64,000 bases of DNA from Pseudoalteromonas sp. HM-SA03. GTDB lineage: Bacteria > Pseudomonadota > Gammaproteobacteria > Enterobacterales > Alteromonadaceae. This document shows, in pieces, positions 18,901 through 29,800 of this stretch; the stretch's first letter is position 1; every line of letters begins with the position of its first letter. The notes beneath the pieces were generated by a model, which saw nothing but the letters and a program-made list of their open reading frames with translations, had not been told where the DNA came from and searched no databases. The position numbers and the translations under genes are program-made. The stretch is taken from the NCBI RefSeq assembly GCF_002289345.1, contig NZ_NSDG01000113.1, positions 20,572 to 84,571 of the forward strand, written 5' to 3'.

Positions 18901-19652
18901 CCCGCGATAATCTCATCACTTTGGTTTTTAAATTCCATCGTACCGTCTAAGGAGCCAATGTTTAACAACCACCTATCAATAATATTGCTATCGTAGATCA
19001 TCAATACATGGCCGTTATCCACCGTTGATAGTTTCTTACCGAGCGCAAACATTTGTCTGTCGAAAAACTTCACAGGTGGACCAACGACTATATTACCCAA
19101 GTTGAAGTCGGGTTCGAACTTACCTTGAACTAACCGCGTTATGAAATGGCTGCTGGAGGCTTCTCGACGTTTAACATACGCAAAGCCGTCATTCTCTATG
19201 TATGCGACCGCGTACAATCCACCTTGCAACGCGAGCGCGGCATCAAAAGCGGTATTAAGCGACAACACGGTTTGCCATCGTTTAGTGGCAAAAAGTGCTT
19301 CACTGACTTGCCCACGACCAACAATTTCTCCACCATTGTTTGGTAACGCGTGATAGTAGTGTTCAGGATGCTGCTCTATATCTTCTAACCACTCAGGTGG
19401 CTTTTGAAATGAAATGGGCTGCGCTAGGTTGACGGCGATACTATCAAGGACTACATGTGCGGCATAAAACTCTTGTTTCAGCTGCTGAGAAACATATTGA
19501 TATTGGCCAAAACGTACTTTGTATTGGCGCTCCAGTTTAATTTGATAGAGATGGTAGGCTAAGACGAGAACAAGTAGGATGGGTATTATTACAGCCACTA
19601 AAATTCCCTTTCGGTAACTTTTTAGTGGTAAAAACTCTTTTGTCGCATCCAT
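15957..19652 (-). CDS. Hybrid sensor histidine kinase with PAS, REC and HPt domains
   Basis: A 1231-residue membrane sensor. Transmembrane segments at about residues 14-34 and 300-325 flank a periplasmic sensing domain of about 265 residues. PAS domains follow (NAVLDSVPDIIYFKNIDGSF and a second near EENFRAATEFAPNGVIL). The HisKA phosphoacceptor is SHEIRTPINAILG, the ATPase domain shows LVNLLGNAVKYTNHG and HEGIGLGLAIVK, the receiver has LVVDDNHLNLD, LMDIHMPNIDG and YLVKP, and the C-terminal HPt domain has ELAHGIKGAAAGLGF. This is a complete BarA-like phosphorelay layout in one protein. It is the first gene of a two-gene operon with the REC-GGDEF protein. The signal is unknown. Confidence 0.88.
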   Translation of the reverse strand: MDATKEFLPLKSYRKGILVAVIIPILLVLVLAYHLYQIKLERQYKVRFGQYQYVSQQLKQEFYAAHVVLDSIAVNLAQPISFQKPPEWLEDIEQHPEHYYHALPNNGGEIVGRGQVSEALFATKRWQTVLSLNTAFDAALALQGGLYAVAYIENDGFAYVKRREASSSHFITRLVQGKFEPDFNLGNIVVGPPVKFFDRQMFALGKKLSTVDNGHVLMIYDSNIIDRWLLNIGSLDGTMEFKNQSDEIIAGKRYDHDHDGLVNSSAPWQYGLHFIAKPAKEPISLNYHESYEQFAAPLQREILLELALLLFFILFTFVTIVWLSGQIFVRPLKHFVNYLSLQEHTPQATLNYPIPSEWQPWFIQIKQVVEQKSRLMHALKQHNQELDDEIKRKQQALKQSFEAKERQAALLNAVLDSVPDIIYFKNIDGSFIGCNRAFEEFMGVEKSDLVAKTQPEVTSGLTILLEQEALMERSQEQVATNFVLGANTYFLTITPLKSETGNLIGCLGVARDITAAQEAYNALRDSEENFRAATEFAPNGVILAAISGKILEMNKAAKRYLSLDKNTGEKQLERLFDEQNWQELKPVLAGLLKEQKKVVEHMISQSGKHRWLQLSISLVWDKNKRPKYYVIHIQNITGLLLAKQDAERATLAKSRFIANISHEIRTPINAILGLADMIKSETLTRVQNKKLQQLSGAANELLTMLNSILEFAKVESHQGTIQYETFQTCHVFTTIESLIKPLCIQKGLEFELQVDPQVWPYLYSDEDKVKQILVNLLGNAVKYTNHGKVGLKVTLLNDRAAKQTIKFAVWDTGVGIKSQEVEHLFDAFTQGDESFTRRHEGIGLGLAIVKQEVALLGGDIAVNSAPNEGSCFFFELVLDKGACPVVDSHKEVYCLTTEAHSLPSYFTGLAEPLSVERLYAMHAQLDKSIVAIPPEVMLNPSLSLPANTALLLHCEGEFSEQSNHIALNQSVFYQSAYTWLAEFAHMTQTVDNVCMQVAGALCLVVDDNHLNLDITENMLKQNGISSVGLQSAEHIEEVCRSLQPDIILMDIHMPNIDGYQATKQIRAVWSETELPVIALTANASKEERAKATAVGMNDYLVKPINSTQACKALASNISQSDKMEEAFFDYEFALSQMMQNEMFLQTMLDKFAKLCHDYLEQVAKIEQGSALFELAHGIKGAAAGLGFKRLAKVAKDLETQSKTITTITNRTDLDVLTNALSQVVCFIELKR

Positions 19653-19736
19653 TTACTGGCTCGTTCCCGTTTGCACGCAGTGTTAGCAAAAGAGTAACGA
19701 GCCAGTCGGCTCAAGGCAACACAAAATTCAACTAAC

Positions 19737-21365
19737 TTAGCTTCTGCATCGCTTAAATAAATCTAATTTTTCAGTGTATTCAATAGATTGGACATTCATC
19801 AAGCCGAGTAAACTGTGGAATATATTGTCATGCGAATAAGTAAACTCTCTTGTAGCAGCGACTAAACAGTCAGGCTTCAACGAATTTTGTTCAGAAAATT
19901 GTTTATTCATCCAGAATAACATCGGCACCTTTACCTGCTCGCTAGGCGCAATAGAATATGGTATGCCATGTAAGTAAACACCATTTTCCCCCAAGGATTC
20001 CCCATGATCCGAAACATAAATCATAGATAAGTTATACTGCCCTTCAAGTGAAATTAACGTTTTAATAGTTTCACTCAATATGTAGTCTGTATACAATATA
20101 GTATTATCATACGTATTGACTAACTCATCGTTTGTGCAGTTTTGAATATCACTTTTTGGACAATCCGGCGTGAACTTTCTAAACTCCTCAGGATAACGTT
20201 TATAATATGTTGGTCCATGACTGCCAATCATATGCATCACTACAAGTTTGTCATTTTGCAAAGGTGAGCTCAACTCCGCTTCCAACTTTTCTAGCAGTGC
20301 AATATCTAAACAATAAAAACCATCACAGTACTTATTTTTTGAGCTCGTGGGTATTTTGATCGTTTTGACCCTATCACACACTCCTTTGCACCCAGAGTTA
20401 TTTTCAATCCAAGTTACATCAATACCTGCTTTCTTCAGAATATCGATAACATTGTCCGAGCTTTTTGCCCGATTTCCTGAATAATTTGCGCGTTCCATGT
20501 GTGAAAACATACAAGGGACTGAGACAGCTGTAGTTGTTCCACATGATGATACGTTTTGAAACGGAATAATATCGTATTGAGATGTATAACGATTAGTATC
20601 TCTTGTATAACCATTATATTCGAAATTAGCAGCTCTTGCCGTTTCACCTAAAACAAAAACAACGAGATTAGGTTTATTTTTTGAGTTCGGTTCCTTTTTG
20701 ACGGCATCATCACCAAGACTTAAATACACTAAAGGTTCAAAAAAGAATTCTGAATTTACGAATTTAACAAGGCTACTAATATAGTAAGTTGGAATAACTG
20801 AACGTTTAAACTGCTCATTATTCCTAACAAAAGATGCGTAGTTTTGATAAAGAGAAAAAACTATTCCAAATATGACAACAAGAGAAACCAAAATTATAAT
20901 AACACGTTCTTTTAGCTCAACAAAGAAAGGCTTATAATTAACACTAACCAATAAGAATAAAACCGCAGGAATTACCCCTAAAACACTTACAGATATAAAA
21001 GAGTTAAGATTGAAATATGTTGAAGCCTCGGAAACATCAGTCTCATAAAAGTTTTGAAACATCGTGCTATCGAATATAATCCCATACTCTTTTGTTGCAT
21101 AAAATACAATCGATGAAAATAAAATCAATACAGAAATAACAGGAGAAGTATATCGCGTAATAAATAAACTAAATACAACTACCATAAGAAAGAAGATAAC
21201 TATCGGAAGTGTAATAAGTACAAAGTAATCAGGCTCCTCTAAAGCTAATATCTTATGACTGTATTCGAGCAACATATGCGAATTCAAAACGAGAGTAAAG
21301 TACAACGAGGTAATAAGAATAAGTGTCTTTGAGGACAAAGCATCAATAGCCTTAGGTAAATACAC
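19737..21365 (-). CDS. eptA: Lipid A phosphoethanolamine transferase, EptA/MCR type
   Basis: A 542-residue inner-membrane enzyme with five N-terminal transmembrane helices (about residues 1-180) and a periplasmic catalytic domain. Zinc and catalytic residues are visible: VLGETARAANF (Glu), SSCGTTTAVSVPCMFS (nucleophile Thr), MIGSHGPTYYKRYP (His) and YVSDHGESLGENGVYLHG (Asp, His). Several cysteine pairs fit the family's disulfides. EptA moves phosphoethanolamine from phosphatidylethanolamine to lipid A phosphates, lowering negative charge and giving resistance to polymyxin-like cationic peptides. It lies downstream of a PAP2 gene and dgkA, and 1.7 kb beyond the end of a synthetase operon predicted to make a Dab-rich peptide. 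Intrinsic EptA versus dedicated self-resistance cannot be decided by sequence alone. Confidence 0.87.
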   Translation of the reverse strand: MYLPKAIDALSSKTLILITSLYFTLVLNSHMLLEYSHKILALEEPDYFVLITLPIVIFFLMVVVFSLFITRYTSPVISVLILFSSIVFYATKEYGIIFDSTMFQNFYETDVSEASTYFNLNSFISVSVLGVIPAVLFLLVSVNYKPFFVELKERVIIILVSLVVIFGIVFSLYQNYASFVRNNEQFKRSVIPTYYISSLVKFVNSEFFFEPLVYLSLGDDAVKKEPNSKNKPNLVVFVLGETARAANFEYNGYTRDTNRYTSQYDIIPFQNVSSCGTTTAVSVPCMFSHMERANYSGNRAKSSDNVIDILKKAGIDVTWIENNSGCKGVCDRVKTIKIPTSSKNKYCDGFYCLDIALLEKLEAELSSPLQNDKLVVMHMIGSHGPTYYKRYPEEFRKFTPDCPKSDIQNCTNDELVNTYDNTILYTDYILSETIKTLISLEGQYNLSMIYVSDHGESLGENGVYLHGIPYSIAPSEQVKVPMLFWMNKQFSEQNSLKPDCLVAATREFTYSHDNIFHSLLGLMNVQSIEYTEKLDLFKRCRS

Positions 21366-21410
21366 AACAAGTTCCTATAGCAAAAGTAATGGTTGGTAAG
21401 TATAAATTAA

Positions 21411-21443
21411 CCGATAAAAAGAGCAATAAACTCTTTTTATCGG
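21411..21443 (-). terminator. Hairpin between PAP2 gene and eptA
   Basis: CCGATAAAAAGAG and CTCTTTTTATCGG form a perfect 13-bp stem around a 7-base loop, 7 bases after the PAP2 stop. The tail is T-poor, so it may be a weak terminator, an attenuator, or an RNA-stability element that sets eptA expression apart from the upstream gene. Confidence 0.55.
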
Positions 21444-21450
21444 CTGCATG

Positions 21451-22245
21451 TCACCAAGCGAATTGAACACCAAGTCCTACTGTATCACCACCTATGATTG
21501 GATAAACGGAATAACTCAGCCTGTTGCTGTGACTAGAGTTGGTTTCTTGAACTGCATCCATGACTTCATAAGCAAAATACCAGCCTAGAATGGATTGTGA
21601 TGTATAGTGAGCTCCATCATTAACTCTTGACCATGCTGCAAGGCCAGAAGCAAAATAAGCGAAGTACCTCATATACTCGTTATCTGTATTTCTTGCCATA
21701 GCAAGAAAAGGTATTGCACCTACAAAAGCGTGTCCACTTACACCATTATTGTCTTCAAAAGGTCGCCAGTCTGAACCATCTAATTCTATTGGCCTAGAGG
21801 CACCTGTAAGATATTGAGTGGACCATACAAATGGCAGCCCTAATGTATATGCCCTAGCAACATCATTCCCCCAAGCGCCTAACTTAGAGTCCGTATCAAA
21901 ATTGATCGCTTGGCTCGCTATGAATGATAAAGGTAGTAAGTACTTACCCTCTCCTGCATATTTGGCTATTTTAGAAATATCATCGGTTCGCTCCGAACGA
22001 ATATCTTCTTGATACCAATCATAAATTTCCCTGTCTATTGAAGTATTCGCTGCAATTCCCGCAACAGCCCCAACACTAGCTATTCGAGTAAAACGATTAA
22101 ATTTGTAAAAGTTCTTATAGTCTTCTGACACTTTATCCTTAAATGGCAATATTTCATACGCCAGAGTACCAGATGAAAGAGTTAACAAACTAAGCGCTGA
22201 TATTAACTTACCTTTCTTCGGTAAGTGCTTTAAAAAAAAATACAT
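21451..22245 (-). CDS. PAP2-family membrane-associated phosphatase
   Basis: A 264-residue protein with a signal-like hydrophobic N-terminus (KLISALSLLTLSSGTLAYE). The phosphatase motifs are present in order: TGASRP (end of motif 1), GVSGHAF (motif 2, His) and SRVNDGAHYTSQSILGW (motif 3, Arg and His; the usual final Asp position is Gln/Ser). PAP2 enzymes remove phosphate from undecaprenyl diphosphate, phosphatidic acid or lipid A. The altered motif 3 may mean changed activity. PAP2 genes commonly sit next to mcr/eptA genes; here it precedes eptA on the same strand, 85 bases away. Confidence 0.75.
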   Translation of the reverse strand: MYFFLKHLPKKGKLISALSLLTLSSGTLAYEILPFKDKVSEDYKNFYKFNRFTRIASVGAVAGIAANTSIDREIYDWYQEDIRSERTDDISKIAKYAGEGKYLLPLSFIASQAINFDTDSKLGAWGNDVARAYTLGLPFVWSTQYLTGASRPIELDGSDWRPFEDNNGVSGHAFVGAIPFLAMARNTDNEYMRYFAYFASGLAAWSRVNDGAHYTSQSILGWYFAYEVMDAVQETNSSHSNRLSYSVYPIIGGDTVGLGVQFAW

Positions 22246-22334
22246 AACTTATCCTTAAATACCAATAAAAACAACATCAAACTAAAAATGCATTACTAGC
22301 AATACCACCCGAAACTAACAATACAAACAGGTAC

Positions 22335-22368
22335 AAAAAAATAGCTCTATTAAAATATAAGAGTTATT
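22335..22368 (-). terminator. Hairpin between dgkA and PAP2 gene
   Basis: AATAGCTCT (22340-22348) pairs with AGAGTTATT (22360-22368) with one G-U pair. On the minus strand it is followed by a T run (22335-22340), so it looks like a terminator about 50 bases after the dgkA stop. Confidence 0.45.
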
Positions 22369-22420
22369 TTCATAGAACTTTTAATTCATTGTACGATTCG
22401 TAACAATACAGCGGGTGTGT

Positions 22421-22828
22421 TTAAGTGATACGCTGATACCATCCAATTGCAGCTGCAGCCCATATCAATAGAGAAATTAATAATGTTAGTGTCACTGCGG
22501 CGGATGCCATATCCTTTGCACGCCCTGATAAAATGTGATGCTCTAAGCTTACTCTATCTGTCAGAGCTTCGATTGCAGAGTTTATAAGTTCAATTGTTAA
22601 AACTAAAAGAATACAACCAATTAATAGTGCCCATTGAGTAATATTTTGTGCGATTATAATGGATAAAGGTAAACTGAATACAAACAACCAGAATTCTTGT
22701 CTAAATGCAGACTCTTCTTTATAAGCAGACTTCATTCCTTGAATTGAACAGCGTGTTGCCTTAATTATTCTCGCAAAGCCAGTACCGTTTGGCTTATTAG
22801 TATGCACCCCATCTAACTTTTCAGGCAT
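22421..22828 (-). CDS. dgkA: Diacylglycerol kinase
   Basis: A 135-residue integral membrane enzyme. Three hydrophobic helices follow an amphipathic N-terminus, and the active-site block IELINSAIEALTDRV matches the DgkA signature ELxNTAIExxVDR. DgkA phosphorylates diacylglycerol with ATP. Diacylglycerol is exactly the by-product that EptA releases when it takes phosphoethanolamine from phosphatidylethanolamine, and dgkA is found beside eptA-like genes in other bacteria (for example with mcr-3). It lies between the synthetase operon terminator and the PAP2 gene. The ATG at 22828 gives an N-terminus about 10 residues longer than typical DgkA. Confidence 0.88.
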   Translation of the reverse strand: MPEKLDGVHTNKPNGTGFARIIKATRCSIQGMKSAYKEESAFRQEFWLFVFSLPLSIIIAQNITQWALLIGCILLVLTIELINSAIEALTDRVSLEHHILSGRAKDMASAAVTLTLLISLLIWAAAAIGWYQRIT

Positions 22829-22969
22829 CGTTCTATTCCATTCTCAATTTATTTCACTGGCCATTATACTCAGAACGCTCTATAACAAAAGTATAAACTT
22901 GTAAAAGAGTTTAAGCTTCCTAGAAAAATAAGAGCAAATAACTTGTAATAGAATTACTACACAAACGAC

Positions 22970-23007
22970 AAAAAACGCCCAATTTAGACAATCCTAGATT
23001 GGGCGTT
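22970..23007 (-). terminator. Terminator of the NRPS operon
   Basis: On the minus strand AACGCCCAAT (22998-23007) pairs with ATTGGGCGTT (22974-22983) and runs into TTTTTT. The hairpin begins 20 bases after the stop of the second synthetase gene and separates the operon from dgkA. Confidence 0.85.
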
Positions 23008-23026
23008 CTATTTCACTTATAGAGTC

Positions 23027-23830
23027 TTATTCTCCAACCTCTAAGAAGACTTGAGCTATATGATTTGCAATATCAATAGCACCTTGCTCTAGAAGCATAG
23101 AATTATGATTACCCGAAGCTAATTTCGGGTAAATTCGCGCAGTAGTCAACAATGTAACATCTTCGCTCTCGACTCCATGATTTTCGTCACTTGCATAGAT
23201 TAACACCACATCATCTTCAGAGCTTCCAGTAGGCAGGTAATTATCCGATAACATTTCATGTCTTTTACTAACTGCAATGAAACGACTGCTAAGTGCTTTA
23301 TCCCCTAAAAATTGCTCAAGAATCTCCTTCCCTGCTTTATCACTAGAGAGATTGGCTTTATTGCCCCTATTTAAGAACATTTCAACAATCTCTGCTGTGG
23401 CTTCTTCCTCTTCCTCCCGAGTAAGTTCTGCGGAGCTCTGAAGAAGCGGAGATACTTCACTGATAGGACGAATATAACTATCTATCAGTATAGGAAGCGC
23501 TTTTTCACCGATTCTTTGTAGTTCTAAAGCGACTTCATAAGCGACCTGCCCGCCTGAAGAATGGCCTGCAATATAATAAGGTCCAGAAGCTTGTACTTTC
23601 CTTATCTCTGATACAAAGTCAGCTACCATTTCTGGTATAGATTGGTGGGGTTCTACATCTGTTAAAATCCCACGATGATCAAAAGCATTCACGCTAAACC
23701 TTTGACTCGCTGCCGATGCTATATCCATATATGCTACCGCTAACCCCCCAGCAGCAGGTATAAAGTAAACGGTCGGAGTATCAACTTTTCCTTGATGTAA
23801 TCGAGTCAATAACGATTTTTCCTCCACATT
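23027..23830 (-). other. Thioesterase domain of the second synthetase
   Basis: Type I thioesterase, about residues 4331-4597: start TPTVYFIPAAGG, nucleophile Ser in GHSSGGQVAYE, and a C-terminal SGNHNSMLLEQG with the catalytic His. The final Asp is probably in PILIDSYI. It releases the peptide by hydrolysis or by ring closure onto an internal Thr or Dab side chain; which one cannot be read from sequence. Confidence 0.85.
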
Positions 23831-26800
23831 TTCTTCATTCTTACTATCAATTAAACGCGCTAAACATGCCAAAGTGTTTACTTCAAAAATATCTCTAACA
23901 CTTAAGTTGCGGTCAAAGTGTTGCGTGATTTTTGTCAATAGCTTCACAGTTAAAACTGAGTGACCACCACAGTTAAAGAAGTTTGCAGATGCACTTACCT
24001 TTTCGAGACCCAGCAAATCACACCAAATGTTAGCCAGCTTTCGTTCAGTAGGAGTGCTAGGTTGCACAAAGTCTTCTCGAGTTGAAAATGTAGGCTCAGG
24101 TAAGGCTTTACGATCAATTTTGTCGGCACCATTTAATGGCATTTCAACCATGAAAGTAAAACTAGCAGGTATCATATACTCTGGTAATGACAACCTTAAC
24201 TCTTGACGTAACTGCATCTCATCAAGGTGTTCACTTTTATCAACTATATACGCAGCCAAATAGTTGCTACCATGTTTATCTTGTCTGATGGTTACGGCAC
24301 ATTCACCGACCCCCTTTACTTTAGCTAATGCAGCTTCAATTTCACCGATCTCAACCCTAAACCCTCTGACCTTTACCTGACTATCCATTCTGCCAATATA
24401 CTCAAGAGTGCCATCCGGTAACCAGCGCCCTAAGTCCCCGGTTTTGTATAAGGTATTACCGTGCACCTCAACCCCTTGATATTCATGGTAAGGATTTGGG
24501 ACAAAGCTTTGCGATGTTCTCTCTGGGTTGCCCCAATATCCTTTGCCCACTCCTATACCTGACACACATAACTCTCCGGGTACTCCTATTGGCTGGATCT
24601 GTAGTCCTTTATCCAATACATACATCGTCAAGTTTGGCAAAGGTCTACCTATTGGAATACTTGGAGTTGAAAGTGGCAGAGGCTCACGAATTACGTATTC
24701 CGTAATATCGTCCGAAGCTTCGCTGGGACCATAACCATTCATTACAGGAATTTCAGGATACAGCTTTAACCAGTGGTTAATAAGTGGCACTGGTGCGGCT
24801 TCACCAATTGACATCACCCACTCTAGCTCACCCAATTTTCTTTCCTGCACAGGCAGCATCTCCAAATAATCTACAAATAGCTGAAGCACAACGGGTGCCG
24901 TCTGTACTAAATGCACATTGTTGGATTGTAAAAGATCAAGTAACTTCGGCATGTTACTCATATCATCAAGAATAACTGTTTTACCTCCACACATTAGGGG
25001 AGCAAGAAATTGCCAAACAGAAATATCCGATGAAGAAGCCGCACTTTGTAAAAAGTTTTTCGGTAATAACTGGCGGCTGTCATCCATAAAGCCAAGTACA
25101 TCAAACTCAGCATCTATGTGGTTCAATGCTCCAGCATGATGTACCAGAGCCCCTTTGGGGTGTCCTGTAGATCCTGAGGTATAAATCATATACGCTAAAT
25201 CATCACTATCATTACACCAAACTGGGTTTTCATCGCTCCAACCAGCCAATTCTTCAAGACCATTATCCAACTCTAGTGTTTGTATTGACTCGTCTAAATT
25301 AATATTGTTGAGTAATTCTCTAGAGCTAATCAATAATGCCACTTTCGAATCCATAATCATATACTCAATCCTTTCTATCGGATTGACAGGATCTAATGGA
25401 ACATATGCTCCTCCAGCCTTCATTATCGCCAAAATACTGATGAGAAATTCCGGCGAACGCTTAGCGTATATACCAACTAACGTATTTTTCCCGACACCTG
25501 ATTCACGTAAGTAATGTGCAAGTTGATTTGCTCTTTTATTTAATTCCAAATAACTGAGGCTCGTATTATCTCCAACAACAGCAATACTATCGGCTGAAAT
25601 ATTGACTTGACGCTCGAACCGTTGATGTATACAAGGCTCCCCAAAATATTGAACCGTTTTACCATTAAACTTATTCAAAATATGACACTGTTCATCTAAT
25701 GTCAGCATGGAGATTTTGCTTACTGGCTTATCTGGGTTCTTAATCAACGAACTCAATAACTGGTTGAAGTGTTCAGCCATATTTTCAATAGTAGTTGCAT
25801 TAAATAGATCTACAGCATAGTCCCAAACCAATATCAGCCCTCCATCACTTTCACTGATATCTAAGCTAAGATCAAACTGGGCGGTTTTGTATGTTTGCTC
25901 AAGCGTCTGAATATCCAAACCAGAAAACTCAACCGTATCTGTCGAGCTGTTATCTAATGACAACATAATCTGGAACAACGGGTTGTAATTAATACTTCTC
26001 GCAGGTTGTAGCTTATCCACCAGCATTTCAAATGGTAATTGTTGATGTTCAAATGCCTCCAAAACTAACTCACGGCTTTGCTCTAAAAGCTCATTCATAC
26101 TTGGATCATTAGATAGATCTGTCCGTAATACTAATGTATTGATAAAGCAACCAATTAGCGGCGCAATTTCAACCTGTTCTCGGTTAGCAATTGGCGCGCC
26201 AATTACGATATCCGATTCTCCACTATAACGGCTTAATAATACAGAGAACACCGCATTGAGGGCCATGAACAGGCTGGCATTATTGCGTTGTGCTAAAGCT
26301 TTTAAATCAGTGCAAAGATCTACATTCAATACACTTTTGTACTGAGCTGCACAATAACTTGACTGCTCTGGGCGTGCATTATCTAAAGGTAAGCTATGTA
26401 CCTGAGGAAGGTCTTCTAAACGATTCAACCAATAATCTAAATCACGCTGTAAATTGTTTTGCAACCAGCTTCGCTGCCAATATGCATAATCTACATATTG
26501 AACCCCGAGCTTATCTAATGGGCTATCTTTGCGCTCTAGAATTGCAGTATATAAATCTGCCAGTTCAGATAACAGAATATCTTCTGACCACCCATCTGAG
26601 GCGATATGATGCATAGTTACTAGCAAAATGTGGCGCTTCTCACTTAAACGCAAGACCATACCTCGCAACATCAAATCACAGCTGAGATCAAATGTCGTCT
26701 CGGATTCTTTATCCACCCACTTTTTAACCACCTTTGATTGTTCGTTTTCAGAACAATCAGTGAGATCAATTAATGGTAATGAAAACTCAAAGTTAAGATT

Positions 26801-29800
26801 ACGCACCACTGTAGGCTCACCATCTTGCAACACAAAACATGTGTGTAATACATGATGACGACTAATAATTTGAGAAAACGCTTGCTGCAATGATTCGATA
26901 TCTAGAGAGCCATTGAGCTGATATGCTGCAGGCATGTTATATTCACAGCCATTCGGATCAGCCTGTTGAATAAACCACATTCTTTGTTGTGCAAAAGATA
27001 ACGGTGCCTTTTCTTCTTTTGGCATGGCCATGATTGAGGGCACCGTTACTTTATGGGCTTGATCTACCTTTTGAGAAAGTGCCGCTAACGTTTGTACCTC
27101 AAATACAGCCCTAACAGGAATATCAACACAATAAGTCTCTCGGATCTGAGATACTAAACGTGCAGCAAGTAATGAGTGTCCTCCAAGTTCAAAGAAGTTG
27201 GCATCTGCACTTATTTGTTCAATTTGCAGTAATTCAGACCACATTTTAGCCAACGTAATTTCTGTTTGGCTGGTAGGCTCAAGATACTCCCTCTGAGCGT
27301 TAACATTAGGTTCAGGCAATGCATTTCGGTTTATCTTATCAGCTGCATTTAACGGCATCTTATCAAGAATAGTAAAACTTGATGGTACCATGTAATCAGG
27401 TACTTTTTCCGCGAGAGCATTACGCAACTGAGCAGTAGTAACGCTTGCTTCTCCCTTTACCACTAAATAAGCAGCAATGGTGTTCTGTCCTAGTTTATCT
27501 TTACGAATAATGACAGCACATTCACCTACATGCTCTAGTTTAGCTAAGTTGGCTTCAATTTCACCAAGTTCAACCCTAAATCCACGAACTTTAACTTGGT
27601 TATCGATTCGCCCCATAAATTCTAAATTGCCATCTGGTAACCAACGACCTAGATCTCCAGTGCGATACAATCTACTCCCATGTACTTCACTATCTTCTAA
27701 TTCAAAATATGGATTTCGCACAAAACTTTGCGCTGTACGCTCTTCATTGTTCCAATATCCGGGGCCGACTCCAACTCCAGATACACATAATTCACCAGGC
27801 ACTCCTACAGGCTGTAATTGAAGGTTTTGATCCAAAACATACATTGTTAAATTTGGCAATGGTTTCCCAATTGGAATATTAGGTAACGAATCAGGTAAAC
27901 GCTCTCTAATAATGTATTCAGTAATATCATCTGAAGCTTCGCTTGGACCATAACCGTTCATTATCGGGGTTGCAGGACAAAGATTAAACCACTGGTTAAT
28001 CAAAGGTACAGGTGCAGCTTCTGCAATAATCATCATCCACTGTAAATCTGGTAATAAAGATTGTGAAGGCATCAGCTTTTTCAGGTAATCGACAAACAGT
28101 TGTAATACAACTGGAGCCGCCTGCATGAGATGAACTTGCTGATCCCGCAACAAGTTAAACATTTTCTCGGTATTGGTCATGTCATCTAAAATAACCGTCT
28201 TACCACCACACATAAGTGGTGCTAAAAACTGCCAAACAGAAACATCAGAGGAAGAAGCCGCGCTCTGTAAAAAGTTTCGAGGTAATAAGTTCTTATGCTC
28301 ATCCATAAACCCAAGCACATCAAACTCAGCTAGAATATGATTCATTGCCCCTGCATGATGGACTAAGGCACCTTTAGGCAGCCCCGTGGAGCCAGACGTA
28401 TAAATCATATATGCCAAATCATCGGGTGTATTACACCAACTTGGATTATTACAATCATAACCATCTAATTGTTGTAATTCCCCATCTAGCAATAACGTCT
28501 GCTGCGTTAACTTTCCATCAATACTTTCTTCTAGTCCTTTAAGTAACCAGCCCTCAGTCAATAGGATATTAATACTTGAATCATCCAACATATAGCGAAT
28601 ACGGTCTCGCGGGTTTACCGTATCTAAGGGCACGTAAGCACCTCCAGCCTTGAGTATAGCCATGATTGCGACTAAAAATGAAGGCGAACGTTGTGCATAT
28701 ATACCAACGAGCTGACCAGAACACACTCCGTGATCACGTAAGTAATGCGCAAGCTGATTGGCCTTCATGTTTAGTTCTAAGTAAGTAAGGCTATAATTAT
28801 CTCCAACGACTGCCGCTGCATTGGGGGTACGAGCAACTTGCTGTTCGAAGCGGTGATGTATACATTCCTCACCATGATAGTCAACTGACCTACCATTGAA
28901 CTTATTCAGTATTTGTGCCTGCTCTTCACTACTTAGAATAGAGATCTCACGAAGTGGCACTTCAGGTTTGGCTACCAGCTCCCCAAGCAGTTGTGTAAAG
29001 TGCCTTGCCATACGCAAAATACTCTCGTGCTCGAACAATGATGTTGCATATTCCCAATTAAGCTGAATTTCATCGTCTAACTCAGCAACGTTTAAAGAAA
29101 GATCAAACTGAGAAAGGCAGCTATCCTGCTCTAGTGTGCTTATCTGCACCCCCTGTAGCTCTACCTCGTGATGGGTATTGTTTTCAACCGATAGCATAAC
29201 TTGGAACAAAGGATTATAACTGAGACTTCGATTAGGCTGTAATCGCTCAACAATCGCTTCAAACGGTGTCTGCTGATGCGCCAATGCTTTCATCACATTG
29301 TCTCGACTTTGTGCCAATAGCGACATAAAACTTTGCTTGCTATCAACATGAGTACGTATAACCAAGGTATTAACAAAGAAACCAATAATAGGTTCTAGCG
29401 CAGATTGTTCACGATTAGCAACTGGCGAACCAATCACAATATCGGACTCACGGCTATAGCGATTCAACAATACTGAAAAAGCAGCATTCAAGAGTATAAA
29501 CAAACTTGCATTACTTTCGCGCGCTAAGCGTTTGATTGACAGTGACAAATCTCGACCTAAAACGCTGTTGAATTGTGCCCCTTGATAACTTTGTTCAGAT
29601 GGCCGAACCTTATCTAATGGCAAACTATGCACTGGCGGTAAATCTTGCAAATAGTCAACCCAGAAGTCTAACTGATTGGTTAGTTCATCATCTATCAGCC
29701 ACTGACGCTGTGAATATGCATAGTCTGCATATTGGTATTGCAAAGGTGGTAGTGGATTACTATCCCCATTAACAAAAGCATTATATAAACTTCTTAATTC

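Noticed and set aside
19737-21365. An acquired mcr gene on a mobile element
   Set aside because: No insertion sequence, transposase or integrase is seen nearby; it looks like a resident chromosomal eptA-type gene.
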